64,000 nucleotides of DNA from Frigoribacterium faeni. GTDB lineage: Bacteria > Actinomycetota > Actinomycetes > Actinomycetales > Microbacteriaceae. The stretch is from positions 248,001 to 312,000 of the forward strand of contig NZ_JAAOYW010000003.1 in assembly GCF_011761235.1 (NCBI RefSeq), given 5' to 3'. This document shows positions 16,505 through 26,974 of this stretch, one piece after another. The translations under genes and the position numbers were made by a program. The notes beneath the pieces were generated by a model. The model was not told where the DNA came from and did not search any database. It saw nothing but the letters and a program-made list of their open reading frames with translations. The number at the start of each line of letters is the position of its first letter. Position 1 is the stretch's first letter.

Positions 16505-17827
16505 TTGGTCCAGACCACCGTTGAGAAGCTCAGCCCCACGCGCGTCAAGCTCAACATCGTCGTCAGCCCTGACGAGCTCAAGCCCAGCGTCACGCACGCG
16601 TACGGCCACATCGCGGAGTCGATCAACATCCCCGGCTTCCGCAAGGGCAAGGTGCCGCCGCCCATCATCGACCAGCGCGTCGGTCGTGAAGAGGTCCTGA
16701 ACCACGCCGTCAGCGAGAGCCTCGACAAGTTCTACCGCGAGGCCGTCACCGAGACCGAGATCCGCGTGCTCGGCCGTCCCGAGGCCGACGTCGTGTCCTG
16801 GCCCGACGTCAAGGACTTCTCGGGCGACCTGACCATCGCCGTCGAGGTCGACGTGCGTCCCGAGTTCGACCTGCCCGACTACGAGGGCATCGAGCTCACG
16901 GTCGACTCGGTCGAGATCAGCGACGACGAGGTCGAGGAGGAGCTGTCCAACCTCCGCACCCGCTTCGGCACGCTCGTCACGGTCGACCGCCCCGCGACCA
17001 CCGGCGACTTCGTCCAGATCGACCTCACCGCCACCATCGGCGACGAGACCGTCGACACCGCCCAGGGCGTGTCGTACGAGCTCGGCTCGGGCGAGCTCAT
17101 CGAGGGCATCGACGAGGCCCTCGAGTCGCTCACCGCCGACGAGAGCACCACCTTCGAGTCGAAGCTGCTCGGCGGCGACCGCGAGGGCGAGACCGCCCAG
17201 ATCGCCGTCACCGTCACCGCCGTGAAGGAGCGCGAGCTCCCCGAGGCCGACGACGACTTCGCCCAGATCGCCAGCCAGTTCGACACCATCGACGAGCTCA
17301 AGGGCGACCTGAAGGAGCAGCTGGCCAAGTCCAAGACGTTCGGCCAGGGCGCCCAGGCGCGCGACCAGGTCGTCGAGAAGCTGCTCGAGGCCGTCGAGAT
17401 CCCCGTGCCCGAGAAGCTCGTCGAGGACGAGGTGCACCGTCACCTCGAGCAGGAGAACCGCCTCGAGGACGCCGAGCACCGCACCGAGGTGACCGAGAGC
17501 AGCGAGAAGGCCTTCCGCAACCAGATCCTCCTCGACGCGATCGCCGAGAAGGAAGAGGTCAAGGTCGAGCAGGACGAGCTCACCCAGTACCTGATCCAGG
17601 GCGCCGCGCAGTACGGCATGGAGCCCGGCGAGTTCATCAAGGTCCTCGACCAGAACGGCCAGATCCCGGCCATGGTCGGCGAGGTCGCCCGCAGCAAGGC
17701 GCTCGCCGTCGTGCTGTCGAAGGCCAAGGTCGTCGACGGCGAGGGCAAGGAGGTCGACCTGTCGGCCTTCACCGCCACCGCGGGCGTCGGCGGCGACGAC
17801 GACCACGAGGGTCACGACCACGCGTGA
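16505..17827 (+). CDS. tig: Trigger factor, ribosome-associated chaperone and prolyl isomerase
   Basis: 440 aa. Binds ribosomal protein L23 at the tunnel exit and helps nascent chains fold. The ribosome-binding signature is seen as GFRKGKVPP (about residues 45-55), then the FKBP-like PPIase domain (about 160-245, with [10 protein letters not shown] and [17 protein letters not shown]) and the helical C-terminal cradle, ending in an acidic His-rich tail [10 protein letters not shown]. The only plausible start is TTG at 16505, with GGAGA nine bases upstream; no ATG or GTG fits. Followed by a perfect 15-bp terminator. Confidence 0.97.
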   Translation: MVQTTVEKLSPTRVKLNIVVSPDELKPSVTHAYGHIAESINIPGFRKGKVPPPIIDQRVGREEVLNHAVSESLDKFYREAVTETEIRVLGRPEADVVSWPDVKDFSGDLTIAVEVDVRPEFDLPDYEGIELTVDSVEISDDEVEEELSNLRTRFGTLVTVDRPATTGDFVQIDLTATIGDETVDTAQGVSYELGSGELIEGIDEALESLTADESTTFESKLLGGDREGETAQIAVTVTAVKERELPEADDDFAQIASQFDTIDELKGDLKEQLAKSKTFGQGAQARDQVVEKLLEAVEIPVPEKLVEDEVHRHLEQENRLEDAEHRTEVTESSEKAFRNQILLDAIAEKEEVKVEQDELTQYLIQGAAQYGMEPGEFIKVLDQNGQIPAMVGEVARSKALAVVLSKAKVVDGEGKEVDLSAFTATAGVGGDDDHEGHDHA

Positions 17828-17852
17828 GCTGAGCTGACGCGTCGCTGACGTC

Positions 17853-17886
17853 GAGAGGGCCGGGTGCTGCTGCACCCGGCCCTCTC
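17853..17886 (+). terminator. Rho-independent-type hairpin after tig
   Basis: Perfect 15-bp stem (17853-17867 with 17872-17886) around a TGCT loop, 25 nt after the tig stop. GC-rich with no long U-tract. Confidence 0.8.
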
Positions 17887-17920
17887 TGCGTCCGGGCCCG
17901 GCGCGCCTCGCGCCGGGAAG

Positions 17921-17938
17921 TTATTGCCGTGGGCGAAC
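17921..17938 (+). promoter_or_regulatory. Possible ClgR-type box upstream of clpP1
   Basis: The segment ending in GGGCGAAC matches, at about 16 of 18 positions, the ClgR consensus from Corynebacterium as I remember it (CGC-Y-N-A-N-R-GCG core). It lies 28 bp before the TAGATT -10 box, a position expected for an activator. ClgR activates clpP1P2 in several actinobacteria; here it is a prediction. Confidence 0.4.
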
Positions 17939-17965
17939 AGCCCGGAACCCGTGCCCCGCAGCGGA

Positions 17966-17971
17966 TAGATT
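17966..17971 (+). promoter_or_regulatory. Candidate -10 box of the clpP1-clpP2 operon
   Basis: TAGATT about 34 nt upstream of the clpP1 ATG, followed by a GGGAG ribosome binding site. Confidence 0.5.
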
Positions 17972-18004
17972 CGACGACAAGCGACAACGAATGGGAGCAC
18001 CACC

Positions 18005-18592
18005 ATGGCCGACGTGACACTGCCCAACAGTGTTTTTGACCGACTGCTCAAGGACCGCATCATCTGGCTCGGTTCCGAGGTACGCGACGAGAACGCCAAC
18101 GAGATCGCAGCGAAACTCCTGCTCCTCGCCGCTGAGGACAGCGAGAAGGACATCTACCTCTACATCAACTCGCCCGGCGGGTCGATCACGGCCGGCATGG
18201 CGATCTACGACGCGATGGAGTTCGTGCCGAACGACATCGTCACCGTCGGGATCGGCATGGCCGCCTCGATGGGGCAGCTGCTCCTGACCGCGGGCACCAA
18301 GGGCAAGCGCTACATCACGCCGAACGCGCGCGTGCTGCTGCACCAGCCCCACGGCGGCTTCGGCGGCACCAGCTCCGACATCCAGACGCAGGCCCAGCTC
18401 ATCCTCTCGATGAAGCAGCGCCTCGCCGAGATCACGGCTGCCCAGACCGGCAAGACCGTCGAGCAGATTAACGAGGACGGCGACCGCGACCGCTGGTTCA
18501 CCGCCGAGGAGGCGCTGGAGTACGGCTTCGTCGACCACATCCGCGGCTCGGCCACCGACGTCGTCGGCGGCGCCGGCACCGACCAGGCCTAG
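18005..18592 (+). CDS. clpP1: ATP-dependent Clp protease proteolytic subunit ClpP1
   Basis: 195 aa serine protease subunit that assembles with ClpP2 into a mixed 14-mer barrel and degrades proteins unfolded by ClpX or ClpC. Catalytic triad visible: Ser88 in GMAASMGQ, His113 in LHQPHGG, Asp162 in DRDRW. The handle and hydrophobic patch regions are normal. Ser is preceded by GMAAS rather than the common GQAAS. Followed after 37 nt by clpP2, same transcript. In mycobacteria both ClpP1 and ClpP2 are required for activity. Confidence 0.96.
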   Translation: MADVTLPNSVFDRLLKDRIIWLGSEVRDENANEIAAKLLLLAAEDSEKDIYLYINSPGGSITAGMAIYDAMEFVPNDIVTVGIGMAASMGQLLLTAGTKGKRYITPNARVLLHQPHGGFGGTSSDIQTQAQLILSMKQRLAEITAAQTGKTVEQINEDGDRDRWFTAEEALEYGFVDHIRGSATDVVGGAGTDQA

Positions 18593-18629
18593 TCCTCCCG
18601 ATTCGTCAGCAGAGAAAGAGACAGTGTTC

Positions 18630-19292
18630 ATGGAACTCCCGATGATGGGCGGCGCGGGCCGAGTGCAGACCCCCAGCTCCCGATACATCCTCCCCAGCTT
18701 CGAAGAGCGCACGGCCTACGGCTACAAGCGCCAGGACCCGTACGCCAAGCTCTTCGAGGACCGCATCGTGTTCCTCGGCGTGCAGGTCGACGACGCGTCG
18801 GCGGACGACATCATGGCCCAGCTGCTCGTGCTCGAGAGCATGGACCCCGACCGCGACATCACGCTGTACATCAACTCGCCCGGCGGCTCGTTCACGGCCA
18901 TGACGGCCATCTACGACACGATGCAGTACATCCGCCCCGAGATCCAGACGGTGTGCCTCGGCCAGGCGGCCTCGGCCGCGGCGGTGCTGCTCGCGGCGGG
19001 CCAGCCCGGCAAGCGCCTGGCGCTGCCGAACGCCCGGGTGCTCATCCACCAGCCGGCGACCGGCGGCAGCGGCGGCGGCCAGGCGTCCGACATCGAGATC
19101 CAGGCGGCCGAGGTGCTGCGCATGCGCACCTGGCTCGAGGAGACCCTCTCGAAGCACTCGAACAAGTCGCCCGAGCAGGTGAACCGCGACATCGAGCGCG
19201 ACAACATCCTCGGCGCCGAGGAGGCGCTGGCCTACGGCCTCGTCGACCAGGTGCTGACGTCGCGCAAGAACCAGCCGGCGCTCACGCGCTAG
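18630..19292 (+). CDS. clpP2: ATP-dependent Clp protease proteolytic subunit ClpP2
   Basis: 220 aa, with a longer N-terminus than ClpP1. Triad residues: Ser115 in GQAASAAAV, His140 in LIHQPATGG, and the Asp in [13 protein letters not shown] 18630 is preferred over GTG 18624 because the purine-rich site AGAAAGAG ends about 8 nt before it; the GTG would be only about 3 nt away. Operon partner of clpP1; a 19-bp terminator follows, and clpX downstream has its own promoter. Confidence 0.96.
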   Translation: MELPMMGGAGRVQTPSSRYILPSFEERTAYGYKRQDPYAKLFEDRIVFLGVQVDDASADDIMAQLLVLESMDPDRDITLYINSPGGSFTAMTAIYDTMQYIRPEIQTVCLGQAASAAAVLLAAGQPGKRLALPNARVLIHQPATGGSGGGQASDIEIQAAEVLRMRTWLEETLSKHSNKSPEQVNRDIERDNILGAEEALAYGLVDQVLTSRKNQPALTR

Positions 19293-19310
19293 CAGGTCGC
19301 GCGCCGCGTG

Positions 19311-19352
19311 CGCGACGGAGCCCCGGGCGGAGACGCCCGGGGCTCCGTCGCG
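19311..19352 (+). terminator. Strong hairpin after clpP2
   Basis: Perfect 19-bp stem (19311-19329 with 19334-19352) around a GAGA tetraloop, 19 nt after the stop. Separates clpP1P2 from clpX. Confidence 0.85.
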
Positions 19353-19514
19353 TCAGGGGGGCTGTCGCGACCGGGGAGCGTCGCGTCCGGGGACCGCCGC
19401 GGGCGGGCCTGTCGCGGGTCGACCCGGGCTGCCGGTCGTCCCTCCCCGGCGGGCTCGCCGGGCCGGCTCGCGGCGGATGCCGCCGGTCGGTCCGTGGGTG
19501 TCGGGGGATCGGGT

Positions 19515-19520
19515 TAGGCT
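19515..19520 (+). promoter_or_regulatory. Candidate -10 box of clpX
   Basis: TAGGCT 52 nt before the clpX ATG. The preceding 160 bases contain only short imperfect G-rich repeats (CGGGGA/GTCGCG runs) and no gene. Confidence 0.45.
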
Positions 19521-19572
19521 CGGTGGACGACGTCCGACAGGGGGCGCCGACGATCTCGTAGGGAGGCCGAGC

Positions 19573-20853
<1,281 letters not shown>

Positions 20854-20918
20854 CCGACCTGGCGGGTCTGGCCGGTCTCTGGCCGGCCTAGCTGGCCCGG
20901 GCCGGCCGGCCGCCGCGC

Positions 20919-22979
20919 TCAGGCCAGGCCGCGCCGCTCCAGCAGGGGCTCGACGCGGGCGTCGCGGCCGCGGAAGTCGCGGTAGGCGTCCAGGGGGTCC
21001 CGCGAGCCGCCCACGCCGAGCAGGCGCGACCGGAACCGGTCGCCCGCCTCGCGGCTCAGGCCGCCGTTCTCCCGGAACCACTCGACCGTGTCGGCGTCGA
21101 GCACCTCGCTCCAGATGTACGAGTAGTAGCCGGCGTCGTAGCCGCCCGAGAAGGTGTGGGCGAAGTACGTGCTCGAGTAGCGAGGGGGCACCGCCGCGAG
21201 GTCCAGGCCGACCGCGGCCAGCGCCTCCTGCTCGAACGACCCGACGTCCGTCACGCGGTCGGCCGCCGCGGGCGACAGGGTGTGCCAGGCCTGGTCGAGC
21301 AGCGCGCTGGCGAGGTACTCGCTCGTCGCGAAGCCCTCGCCCCAGGTGCGCGAGGCGACCAGCCGGTCGACGAGCTCCTGCGGCATGCGCTCGCCCGTGA
21401 CGTGGTGCACGGCGTAGTTCTCGAGCACCTCGGGCCAGAGCATCCACATCTCGTTGACCTGGCTCGGGAACTCGACGAAGTCGCGGAACACGTTCGTGCC
21501 CGAGAACGACGGGTACGTCACCCGGGCGAGCAGGCCGTGCAGGGCGTGCCCGAACTCGTGGAACAGCGTCGTCACCTCGTCGAGCGTCAGCAGCGTGGGC
21601 GAGCCCGCCGCCGGCTTCGACACGTTGAGGTTGTTGACCACGACCGGCGCGAGGCCGAGCAGGGCCGACTGCGACACGAGGGGGTTCATCCAGGCGCCGC
21701 CGCGCTTGGAATCGCGCGTGTAGAGGTCGAGCACGTACAGGCCGACGGGGGAGCCGTCCTCCTCGGTCACCTCGAAGACCCGGGCGTCGGGGTGCGGCCC
21801 GACGAGGTCGGGACGTTCGGCGAAGCGCAGCCCGTAGAGCCGCGTCGCGGCGTGGAGGACGCCGTCGTGCAGCACCCGGTCGGCCTCGAAGTAGTCGCGC
21901 ATCACGGCGGTGTCCACGTCGAAGCGGCGGGCGCGGACCCGCTCGGCCCACCAGGCCCGGTCGGCGGCGCCGATCTCGGAGGCCGGCTCGGTGCCCGCCT
22001 CACCGGCTCCCTCGGAGGCGAGCTCGCGCAGCTCGTCGAGCTCGGCCCGTGCGTTGCGGGCGGCGGGCGCGGCGAGCCTGCCGAGCAGGTCGGCGACGGC
22101 CGCGGGGCTGCCCGCCGTCTCGCCCGCGGTGACCCAGGAGGCGTGGTCGGGGAACCCGAGCAGGACGGCCCGGCGGGCGCGGAGCCGTGCGATCTCGAGC
22201 ACGAGCTCGCGGGTGTCGTGGTCGCCGCCCCGACGCCCTCGTGAGAGCGAGGCCGTCATGACGCGCTCCCGCAGGGCCGGGTCGTCGAGCGAGGCCAGCA
22301 GGGGGTGGCCGGTGGGCAGCACGAGGGTGATCACCCAGGCGTCGTCGAGGCCCCGCTCGCGGGCGGCCGCGGCCGCGGCGCCGAGCTCGCCCTCGCTGAG
22401 CCCTGGCAGCTCGGCCGGGTCGCGCACGACCACGGCGAGGTCGTTCGTGTCGGCCAGCAGGTGCTTCTCGAAGCGGGTGGTCAGGGTCGAGAGCCGCTGG
22501 TTCAGCTCTCGCAGCGCCTCCTTGTCGTCGTCGCCCAGGGCGGCACCCGCCCGGACGAAGTCCGCGACGGTGCGCTCGAGCAGGTAGTCCTGCTCCGGCG
22601 TCAGGTCGAGCTCGTCCCGGCGAGCGTGCAGCGCGTCCAGGCGGCGCCAGAGCCGCGGGTCGAGGTGGATCGCGTCGGCGTGCGCCGCGAGCCGCGGCGC
22701 CAGCTCGAGCTCGAGGGCGTCCGTCGCCTCGTTCGAGTCGCTCGACGCCTTGTCGAAGAACACGTGCTCGACCCGCGCGAGCACCCGGCCGCTGCGCTCG
22801 AGCGCCTCGACCGTGTCGGCGAAGGTCGGCTCGCCGGGGGCCGACGCGATGGCCTCGACCTCGTCGCGCTGCTGCGCCAGCCCCGCCTCGAACGCCGGGA
22901 GGAAGTCGTCGTCGGTGATGTCGGCGTACGGCGGCAGCCCGTACGGCAGGGGGCTCGGCTCGAGGAACGGGTTCGTCAT
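20919..22979 (-). CDS. M3-family metallopeptidase (oligopeptidase A / peptidyl-dipeptidase Dcp-like)
   Basis: 686 aa zinc endopeptidase that degrades oligopeptides in the cytoplasm. The zinc motif HEFGH is at residues 474-478, with the third ligand Glu expected in the following FVEFPSQVNE segment. The C-terminal substrate-binding YSSTYFAHTFSGGYDAGYYSYIWSEV is the typical M3 end. No signal peptide. Residues about 320-345 are a Ser/Glu/Ala-rich insertion. Dcp and OpdA cannot be told apart confidently. Convergent with clpX; divergent from the methyltransferase gene. Confidence 0.92.
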   Translation of the reverse strand: MTNPFLEPSPLPYGLPPYADITDDDFLPAFEAGLAQQRDEVEAIASAPGEPTFADTVEALERSGRVLARVEHVFFDKASSDSNEATDALELELAPRLAAHADAIHLDPRLWRRLDALHARRDELDLTPEQDYLLERTVADFVRAGAALGDDDKEALRELNQRLSTLTTRFEKHLLADTNDLAVVVRDPAELPGLSEGELGAAAAAARERGLDDAWVITLVLPTGHPLLASLDDPALRERVMTASLSRGRRGGDHDTRELVLEIARLRARRAVLLGFPDHASWVTAGETAGSPAAVADLLGRLAAPAARNARAELDELRELASEGAGEAGTEPASEIGAADRAWWAERVRARRFDVDTAVMRDYFEADRVLHDGVLHAATRLYGLRFAERPDLVGPHPDARVFEVTEEDGSPVGLYVLDLYTRDSKRGGAWMNPLVSQSALLGLAPVVVNNLNVSKPAAGSPTLLTLDEVTTLFHEFGHALHGLLARVTYPSFSGTNVFRDFVEFPSQVNEMWMLWPEVLENYAVHHVTGERMPQELVDRLVASRTWGEGFATSEYLASALLDQAWHTLSPAAADRVTDVGSFEQEALAAVGLDLAAVPPRYSSTYFAHTFSGGYDAGYYSYIWSEVLDADTVEWFRENGGLSREAGDRFRSRLLGVGGSRDPLDAYRDFRGRDARVEPLLERRGLA

Positions 22980-23001
22980 CCGTCCACACTAGGAGCCTCG
23001 G

Positions 23002-23007
23002 TAGGGT
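23002..23007 (+). promoter_or_regulatory. Candidate -10 box giving a leaderless methyltransferase mRNA
   Basis: TAGGGT, seven bases, then ATG at 23015; there is no ribosome binding site. Confidence 0.5.
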
Positions 23008-23014
23008 CGGGCGC

Positions 23015-23833
23015 ATGGACCGACCGCCGGCGGCACGCGCCACCTACACCCACGGGCACCACGAGAGCGTCCTGCGCAGCCACTCCTGGCGCACGGTCGA
23101 GAACAGCGCCGCGTACCTCGTGCCGCACCTCCGACCCGGGCTGTCGCTGCTCGACGTCGGCTGCGGACCGGGCACGATCACCGTCGACCTCGCCGAGCGG
23201 CTCGCCCCCGGCCGGGTCGTGGGCGTCGACTCCGCGCCCGGTGTCGTCGCCCGGGCGGCCGAGCTCGCGGCCGCCCGCGGCGTCGCCGCCCTCGAGTTCG
23301 TGACCGCCGACCTGTACGAGCTGCCCTTCGACGACGACTCGTTCGACGTCGTGCACGCCCACCAGGTGCTGCAGCACGTCGCCGATCCCGTCGGGGCGCT
23401 GCGCGAGATGCGCCGCGTCGCACGCCCCGGGGGCGTCGTCGCCGCCCGCGAGGTCGACTACCACGGCACCATCTGGGCCCCGGAGTCGGCCGGCCTCGAC
23501 CGCTGGATGGACATCTACCAGCAGGTGCACCGCGGCAACGGCGGAGAACCCGACGCAGGGAGGCGCCTCAAGGGCTGGGCGCTCGAGGCGGGATTCGAGA
23601 CGGTCGCGAGCACCGCCTCCTCGTGGTGCTTCGCCTCGGACGACGAGCGCGCATGGTGGGGCGACAGCTGGGCCGCCCGCGCGACGGAGTCGGCGTTCCA
23701 CGGCGACGCGATCGACAAGGGCGTGGCGACCGACGCCGAGCTGCACGCGATCGCGGACGCCTGGCGCGCGTGGCGCGACGCCCCCGACGGCTGGCTGCTC
23801 ATGCCGCACGGCGAGATCGTCGCCCGCGCCTGA
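23015..23833 (+). CDS. Class I SAM-dependent methyltransferase, UbiE/COQ5-like fold
   Basis: 272 aa. SAM-binding motif I is LLDVGCGPGTITVDLAERL (about residues 48-66), motif II GVDSAPG, then FVTADLYELPFDDDSFDVVHAHQVLQH (motif III-IV). The C-terminal third is variable and includes a Trp-rich stretch (WWGDSWAAR). Methyl acceptor unknown; the resemblance to quinone methyltransferases is only in the fold core. Single gene with its own promoter and terminator. Confidence 0.85.
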   Translation: MDRPPAARATYTHGHHESVLRSHSWRTVENSAAYLVPHLRPGLSLLDVGCGPGTITVDLAERLAPGRVVGVDSAPGVVARAAELAAARGVAALEFVTADLYELPFDDDSFDVVHAHQVLQHVADPVGALREMRRVARPGGVVAAREVDYHGTIWAPESAGLDRWMDIYQQVHRGNGGEPDAGRRLKGWALEAGFETVASTASSWCFASDDERAWWGDSWAARATESAFHGDAIDKGVATDAELHAIADAWRAWRDAPDGWLLMPHGEIVARA

Positions 23834-23835
23834 CG

Positions 23836-23860
23836 CCGCGCCCGGCCAGACCGGGCGCGG
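23836..23860 (+). terminator. Hairpin after the methyltransferase gene
   Basis: 10-bp stem (CCGCGCCCGG with CCGGGCGCGG) around CCAGA, directly after the stop, between convergent genes. Confidence 0.6.
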
Positions 23861-23881
23861 GCGCGGCCCGTGTCGGCAGGG

Positions 23882-24142
23882 CTAGGCGTCGTCGTCGGCG
23901 GGCTCGTCGTCCGGGCCGTGCACGTGCGCCTCGCCGGTGACGGCGTCGACGCGGATCACCGTGCCGTCGTCGAGCTCGACGACGGGGCGGTGCTCGAGGT
24001 ACGTGAGCGTCCAGCGCCAGGACGACGCGTCGACACCCTGGTCGGCCAGCTCGCGCTCGACCTGGGCGACCGCCCCGAGCACGGGGGCGGGGAGGGCGGC
24101 GGGCGCCGCGCCTCCCACGCTCCACCGGGTGCCGAGCTGCAT
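23882..24142 (-). CDS. Small hypothetical protein coupled to valS
   Basis: 86 aa. The ATG overlaps the valS stop by one base (TGATG), so it is translationally coupled. The sequence has a conserved-looking middle (ADQGVDASSWRWTLTYLEHRPVVELDDGTVIRVDAVTGEAHVHG) and an acidic tail; no membrane segment or known domain. Codon use and frame match the neighbours, supporting a real gene. Function unknown; I do not recognise the family. Confidence 0.65.
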   Translation of the reverse strand: MQLGTRWSVGGAAPAALPAPVLGAVAQVERELADQGVDASSWRWTLTYLEHRPVVELDDGTVIRVDAVTGEAHVHGPDDEPADDDA

Positions 24143-26751
24143 CAGGCGCCCGCCGCCGGGGCCGCGGGGGCCTCGGGCAGCTCGCCCAGCTCGATCGAGG
24201 CGACGGCCAGCGCCTCGCCCTCGACGAACTCGAGCGACTGGATCTTGCCCACCGCCGCGAGGTCGGAGGCCGCCCCGCGGAGCACCTCGAGCTGCGCGGC
24301 CGGCGCGGCGATCGTCGCGGAGACCACCGGCGTCTTCTGCGAGGCCTTGGCGTCCGACTTCGCCCGACGCACCCCGATCAGCGCCTCGCCGACGAGCCCG
24401 AGCAGCCCGGTGGGCGCGCCCACCTCGCCGAGCTCGGCGGCCGTCGGCCAGGAGGCGCGGTGCACGGAGTCGTCGTGCGTCCAGGACCAGACCTCCTCCG
24501 TCGCGAACGGCAGGTACGGCGCGAGCAGGCGCAGCAGCCCGTCGAGCGTCGTGCGGAGGGCGAGCACCGCCGAGGCCTGCTCGGCCGGCGTCGTCGCGCC
24601 GTAGGCGCGCTCCTTGACGAGCTCGAGGTAGTCGTCGCAGAAGGTCCAGAAGAACTTCTCGGTCACCTCGAGGGCGCGGGCGTGGTCGTAGCCGACCAGC
24701 GCCTCCGTGGCGGTCTCGACGACGGCCGCGAACGACGCGAGCAGGTCGCGGTCGAGCGGCTCGGTGATCGCGAACTCGCCCGACGGCAGCTCGAACGAGT
24801 AGACGAACTTCGCCGCGTTGAGCACCTTGATCGCCAGGCGGCGGCCGATCTTGATCTGCTTCGGGTTCTGCGGGTCGAAGGCCGCGTCGGTGCCCAGGCG
24901 GCTGGAGGCGGCCCAGTAGCGGACCGCGTCGGAGCCGTGGTCGTCGAGCATGGCGGCGGGGGTGACGACGTTGCCCTTCGACTTCGACATCTTCTTGCGG
25001 TCGGGGTCGACGATGAAGCCCGAGATCGAGGCGTCCGTCCACGGCACCGTGCCGTGCTCGAGCTGCGAGCGCAGGGCGGTCGAGAAGAGCCAAGTGCGGA
25101 TGATGTCCTGGCCCTGGGGGCGCAGCGAGTACGGGAACACGAGGTCGAACAGCTCGGGGTCGGCCTCCCAGCCGCCGGCGAGCTGCGGGGTCAGCGACGA
25201 GGTCGCCCAGGTGTCCATCACGTCGAGCTCGCCCTGGAAGCCGCCGGGCACGCCGCGCTGGGACTCGTCGTAGCCGGGGGCCGCGTCGCTGGACGGGTCG
25301 ACGGGCAGCGACGCCTCGTCGGGCACGATGACGTCGTCGTAGACCGGGTTGCCGTCGGCGTCGAGCGGGTACCAGACGGGCAGCGGAACCCCGAAGAAGC
25401 GCTGGCGCGAGATCAGCCAGTCGCCGTTGAGGCCGTTCACCCAGTTCTCGAACCGCACGCGCATGAAGTCGGGGTGGAACCCGACCTCGCGGCCGCGCTC
25501 GAGCAGCGACTGCTGCAGGGCCTCGTCGCGGGCGCCGTTGACGATGTACCACTGGCGGGTCGAGACGATCTCGAGCGGCTTGTCGCCCTTCTCGAAGAAC
25601 TTGACCGGGTGCGAGATCCCGCGGATCTCGCCGACCAGCTCGCCCGAGGCGGTCAGCTGCTCGACCACCGACTGCTTCGCGCTGAAGACCGTCTTGCCGG
25701 CGAGCTGGGCGTATGCCTCGCGGCCCGCCTCCGACTCGATCGCGGCGGGGGCCTCGCTGACGAAGCGGCCGTCGAAGCCGATCACCGCGCGGTTCGGCAG
25801 CTGCAGCTCGCGCCACCACACGACGTCGTTCGTGTCGCCGAAGGTGCACACCATGGCGATGCCCGAGCCCTTGTCGGGCTGGGCGAGGTGGTGCGCCACG
25901 ACGGGGACCTCGACGTCGAAGAGCGGCGAGCGCACCGTCGTGCCGAACAGGGCCTGGTAGCGCTCGTCGTCGGGGTGCGCCACGAGGGCCACGCAGGCCG
26001 GGAGCAGCTCGGGACGGGTCGTGTCGATGAGGACGTCGCCCTCGCCGTCGGCGCGGTGGAAGGCGAGCTTGTGGTACGCCCCCGGCACCTCCTTGTCCTC
26101 CAGCTCGGCCTGGGCGACCGCGGTGCGGAAGGTGACGTCCCACAGGGTGGGCGCGTCGGCCTGGTAGGCCTCGCCACGGGCCAGGTTGCGCAGGAACGCC
26201 TTCTGCGCCATGGCCTGCGACCGGTCGTCGATGGTGCGGTAGCTCTGCGTCCAGTCGACCGAGAGGCCGAGCGTGCGCCAGACGTCCTCGAACTGCTTCT
26301 CGTCCTCGACGGTGAGGCGCTCGCAGAGCTCGACGAAGTTGCGGCGCGAGATCGGCACCTGGTCGGCGGCCTTGGCCGACTTGCCGTCGCCGCCCTCGAA
26401 GGGAGGCGTGAAGTCGGCGTCGTAGGGCAGCGACGGGTCGCAGCGGACTCCGTAATAGTTCTGCACGCGACGCTCGGTCGGCAGGCCGTTGTCGTCCCAG
26501 CCCATGGGGTAGAAGACGCTCGCGCCGCGCATGCGCTCGAAGCGCGCCTTGACGTCGGTGTGCGTGTAGCTGAAGACGTGGCCGATGTGCAGGCTGCCCG
26601 ACGCGGTCGGCGGGGGAGTGTCGATCGAGAACACGGAGGAGCGGGTCGCCTCGTCGCGGCGGAACCGGTAGGTGCCCTCGTCCTCCCAGACGCGGCCCCA
26701 GCGGGCTTCGAGCCCCTCGAGCGCGGGCTTGTCGGGCATCGGTGACGTCAT
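24142..26751 (-). CDS. valS: Valine--tRNA ligase
   Basis: 869 aa class I synthetase that charges tRNA-Val and edits threonine. HIGH motif (HIGH at 55-58 after TASGSL), KMSKS at 587-591, and the CP1 editing insertion in between. ATG 26751 is chosen because GGAG lies six bases upstream; an upstream in-frame start would add 31 residues without family resemblance. The protein is shorter than the 880-950 aa of many bacterial ValRS and ends in an Ala/Pro tail, so the C-terminal coiled-coil arm is reduced. No T-box was seen upstream. Confidence 0.96.
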   Translation of the reverse strand: MTSPMPDKPALEGLEARWGRVWEDEGTYRFRRDEATRSSVFSIDTPPPTASGSLHIGHVFSYTHTDVKARFERMRGASVFYPMGWDDNGLPTERRVQNYYGVRCDPSLPYDADFTPPFEGGDGKSAKAADQVPISRRNFVELCERLTVEDEKQFEDVWRTLGLSVDWTQSYRTIDDRSQAMAQKAFLRNLARGEAYQADAPTLWDVTFRTAVAQAELEDKEVPGAYHKLAFHRADGEGDVLIDTTRPELLPACVALVAHPDDERYQALFGTTVRSPLFDVEVPVVAHHLAQPDKGSGIAMVCTFGDTNDVVWWRELQLPNRAVIGFDGRFVSEAPAAIESEAGREAYAQLAGKTVFSAKQSVVEQLTASGELVGEIRGISHPVKFFEKGDKPLEIVSTRQWYIVNGARDEALQQSLLERGREVGFHPDFMRVRFENWVNGLNGDWLISRQRFFGVPLPVWYPLDADGNPVYDDVIVPDEASLPVDPSSDAAPGYDESQRGVPGGFQGELDVMDTWATSSLTPQLAGGWEADPELFDLVFPYSLRPQGQDIIRTWLFSTALRSQLEHGTVPWTDASISGFIVDPDRKKMSKSKGNVVTPAAMLDDHGSDAVRYWAASSRLGTDAAFDPQNPKQIKIGRRLAIKVLNAAKFVYSFELPSGEFAITEPLDRDLLASFAAVVETATEALVGYDHARALEVTEKFFWTFCDDYLELVKERAYGATTPAEQASAVLALRTTLDGLLRLLAPYLPFATEEVWSWTHDDSVHRASWPTAAELGEVGAPTGLLGLVGEALIGVRRAKSDAKASQKTPVVSATIAAPAAQLEVLRGAASDLAAVGKIQSLEFVEGEALAVASIELGELPEAPAAPAAGA

Positions 26752-26905
26752 GGGCTGCTCCGGTTCTGTGGACGGCGCCGTGTCGGTGGTGAGGCGCCTG
26801 GTTGTGGGACGGCCCCAGTGTACGCGGGCCGCGAGCAGCGGCACGGAAAGGTGCGGTCAGGGCAGGGTTGCGCCGTCGGCACTGGATCTGACATGCCGGT
26901 CCTGC

Positions 26906-26911
26906 TAGTCT
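26906..26911 (+). promoter_or_regulatory. Candidate -10 box of the MFS transporter gene
   Basis: TAGTCT 63 nt before the ATG at 26975; GGAGG precedes the start codon. Lies in the 223-base gap between divergent valS and the transporter. Confidence 0.35.
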
Positions 26912-26974
26912 CGTTCGGTTTTTGCCCGACGCCGTTGTCGTGCTCCGTCCGATCACCCGGAGGTATCCCGACAC

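Noticed and set aside
20854-20918. Terminator or element made of GGCCGGCC palindromes after clpX
   Set aside because: Several overlapping short palindromes of only C and G occur, but no single stable stem with defined loop stands out from composition.
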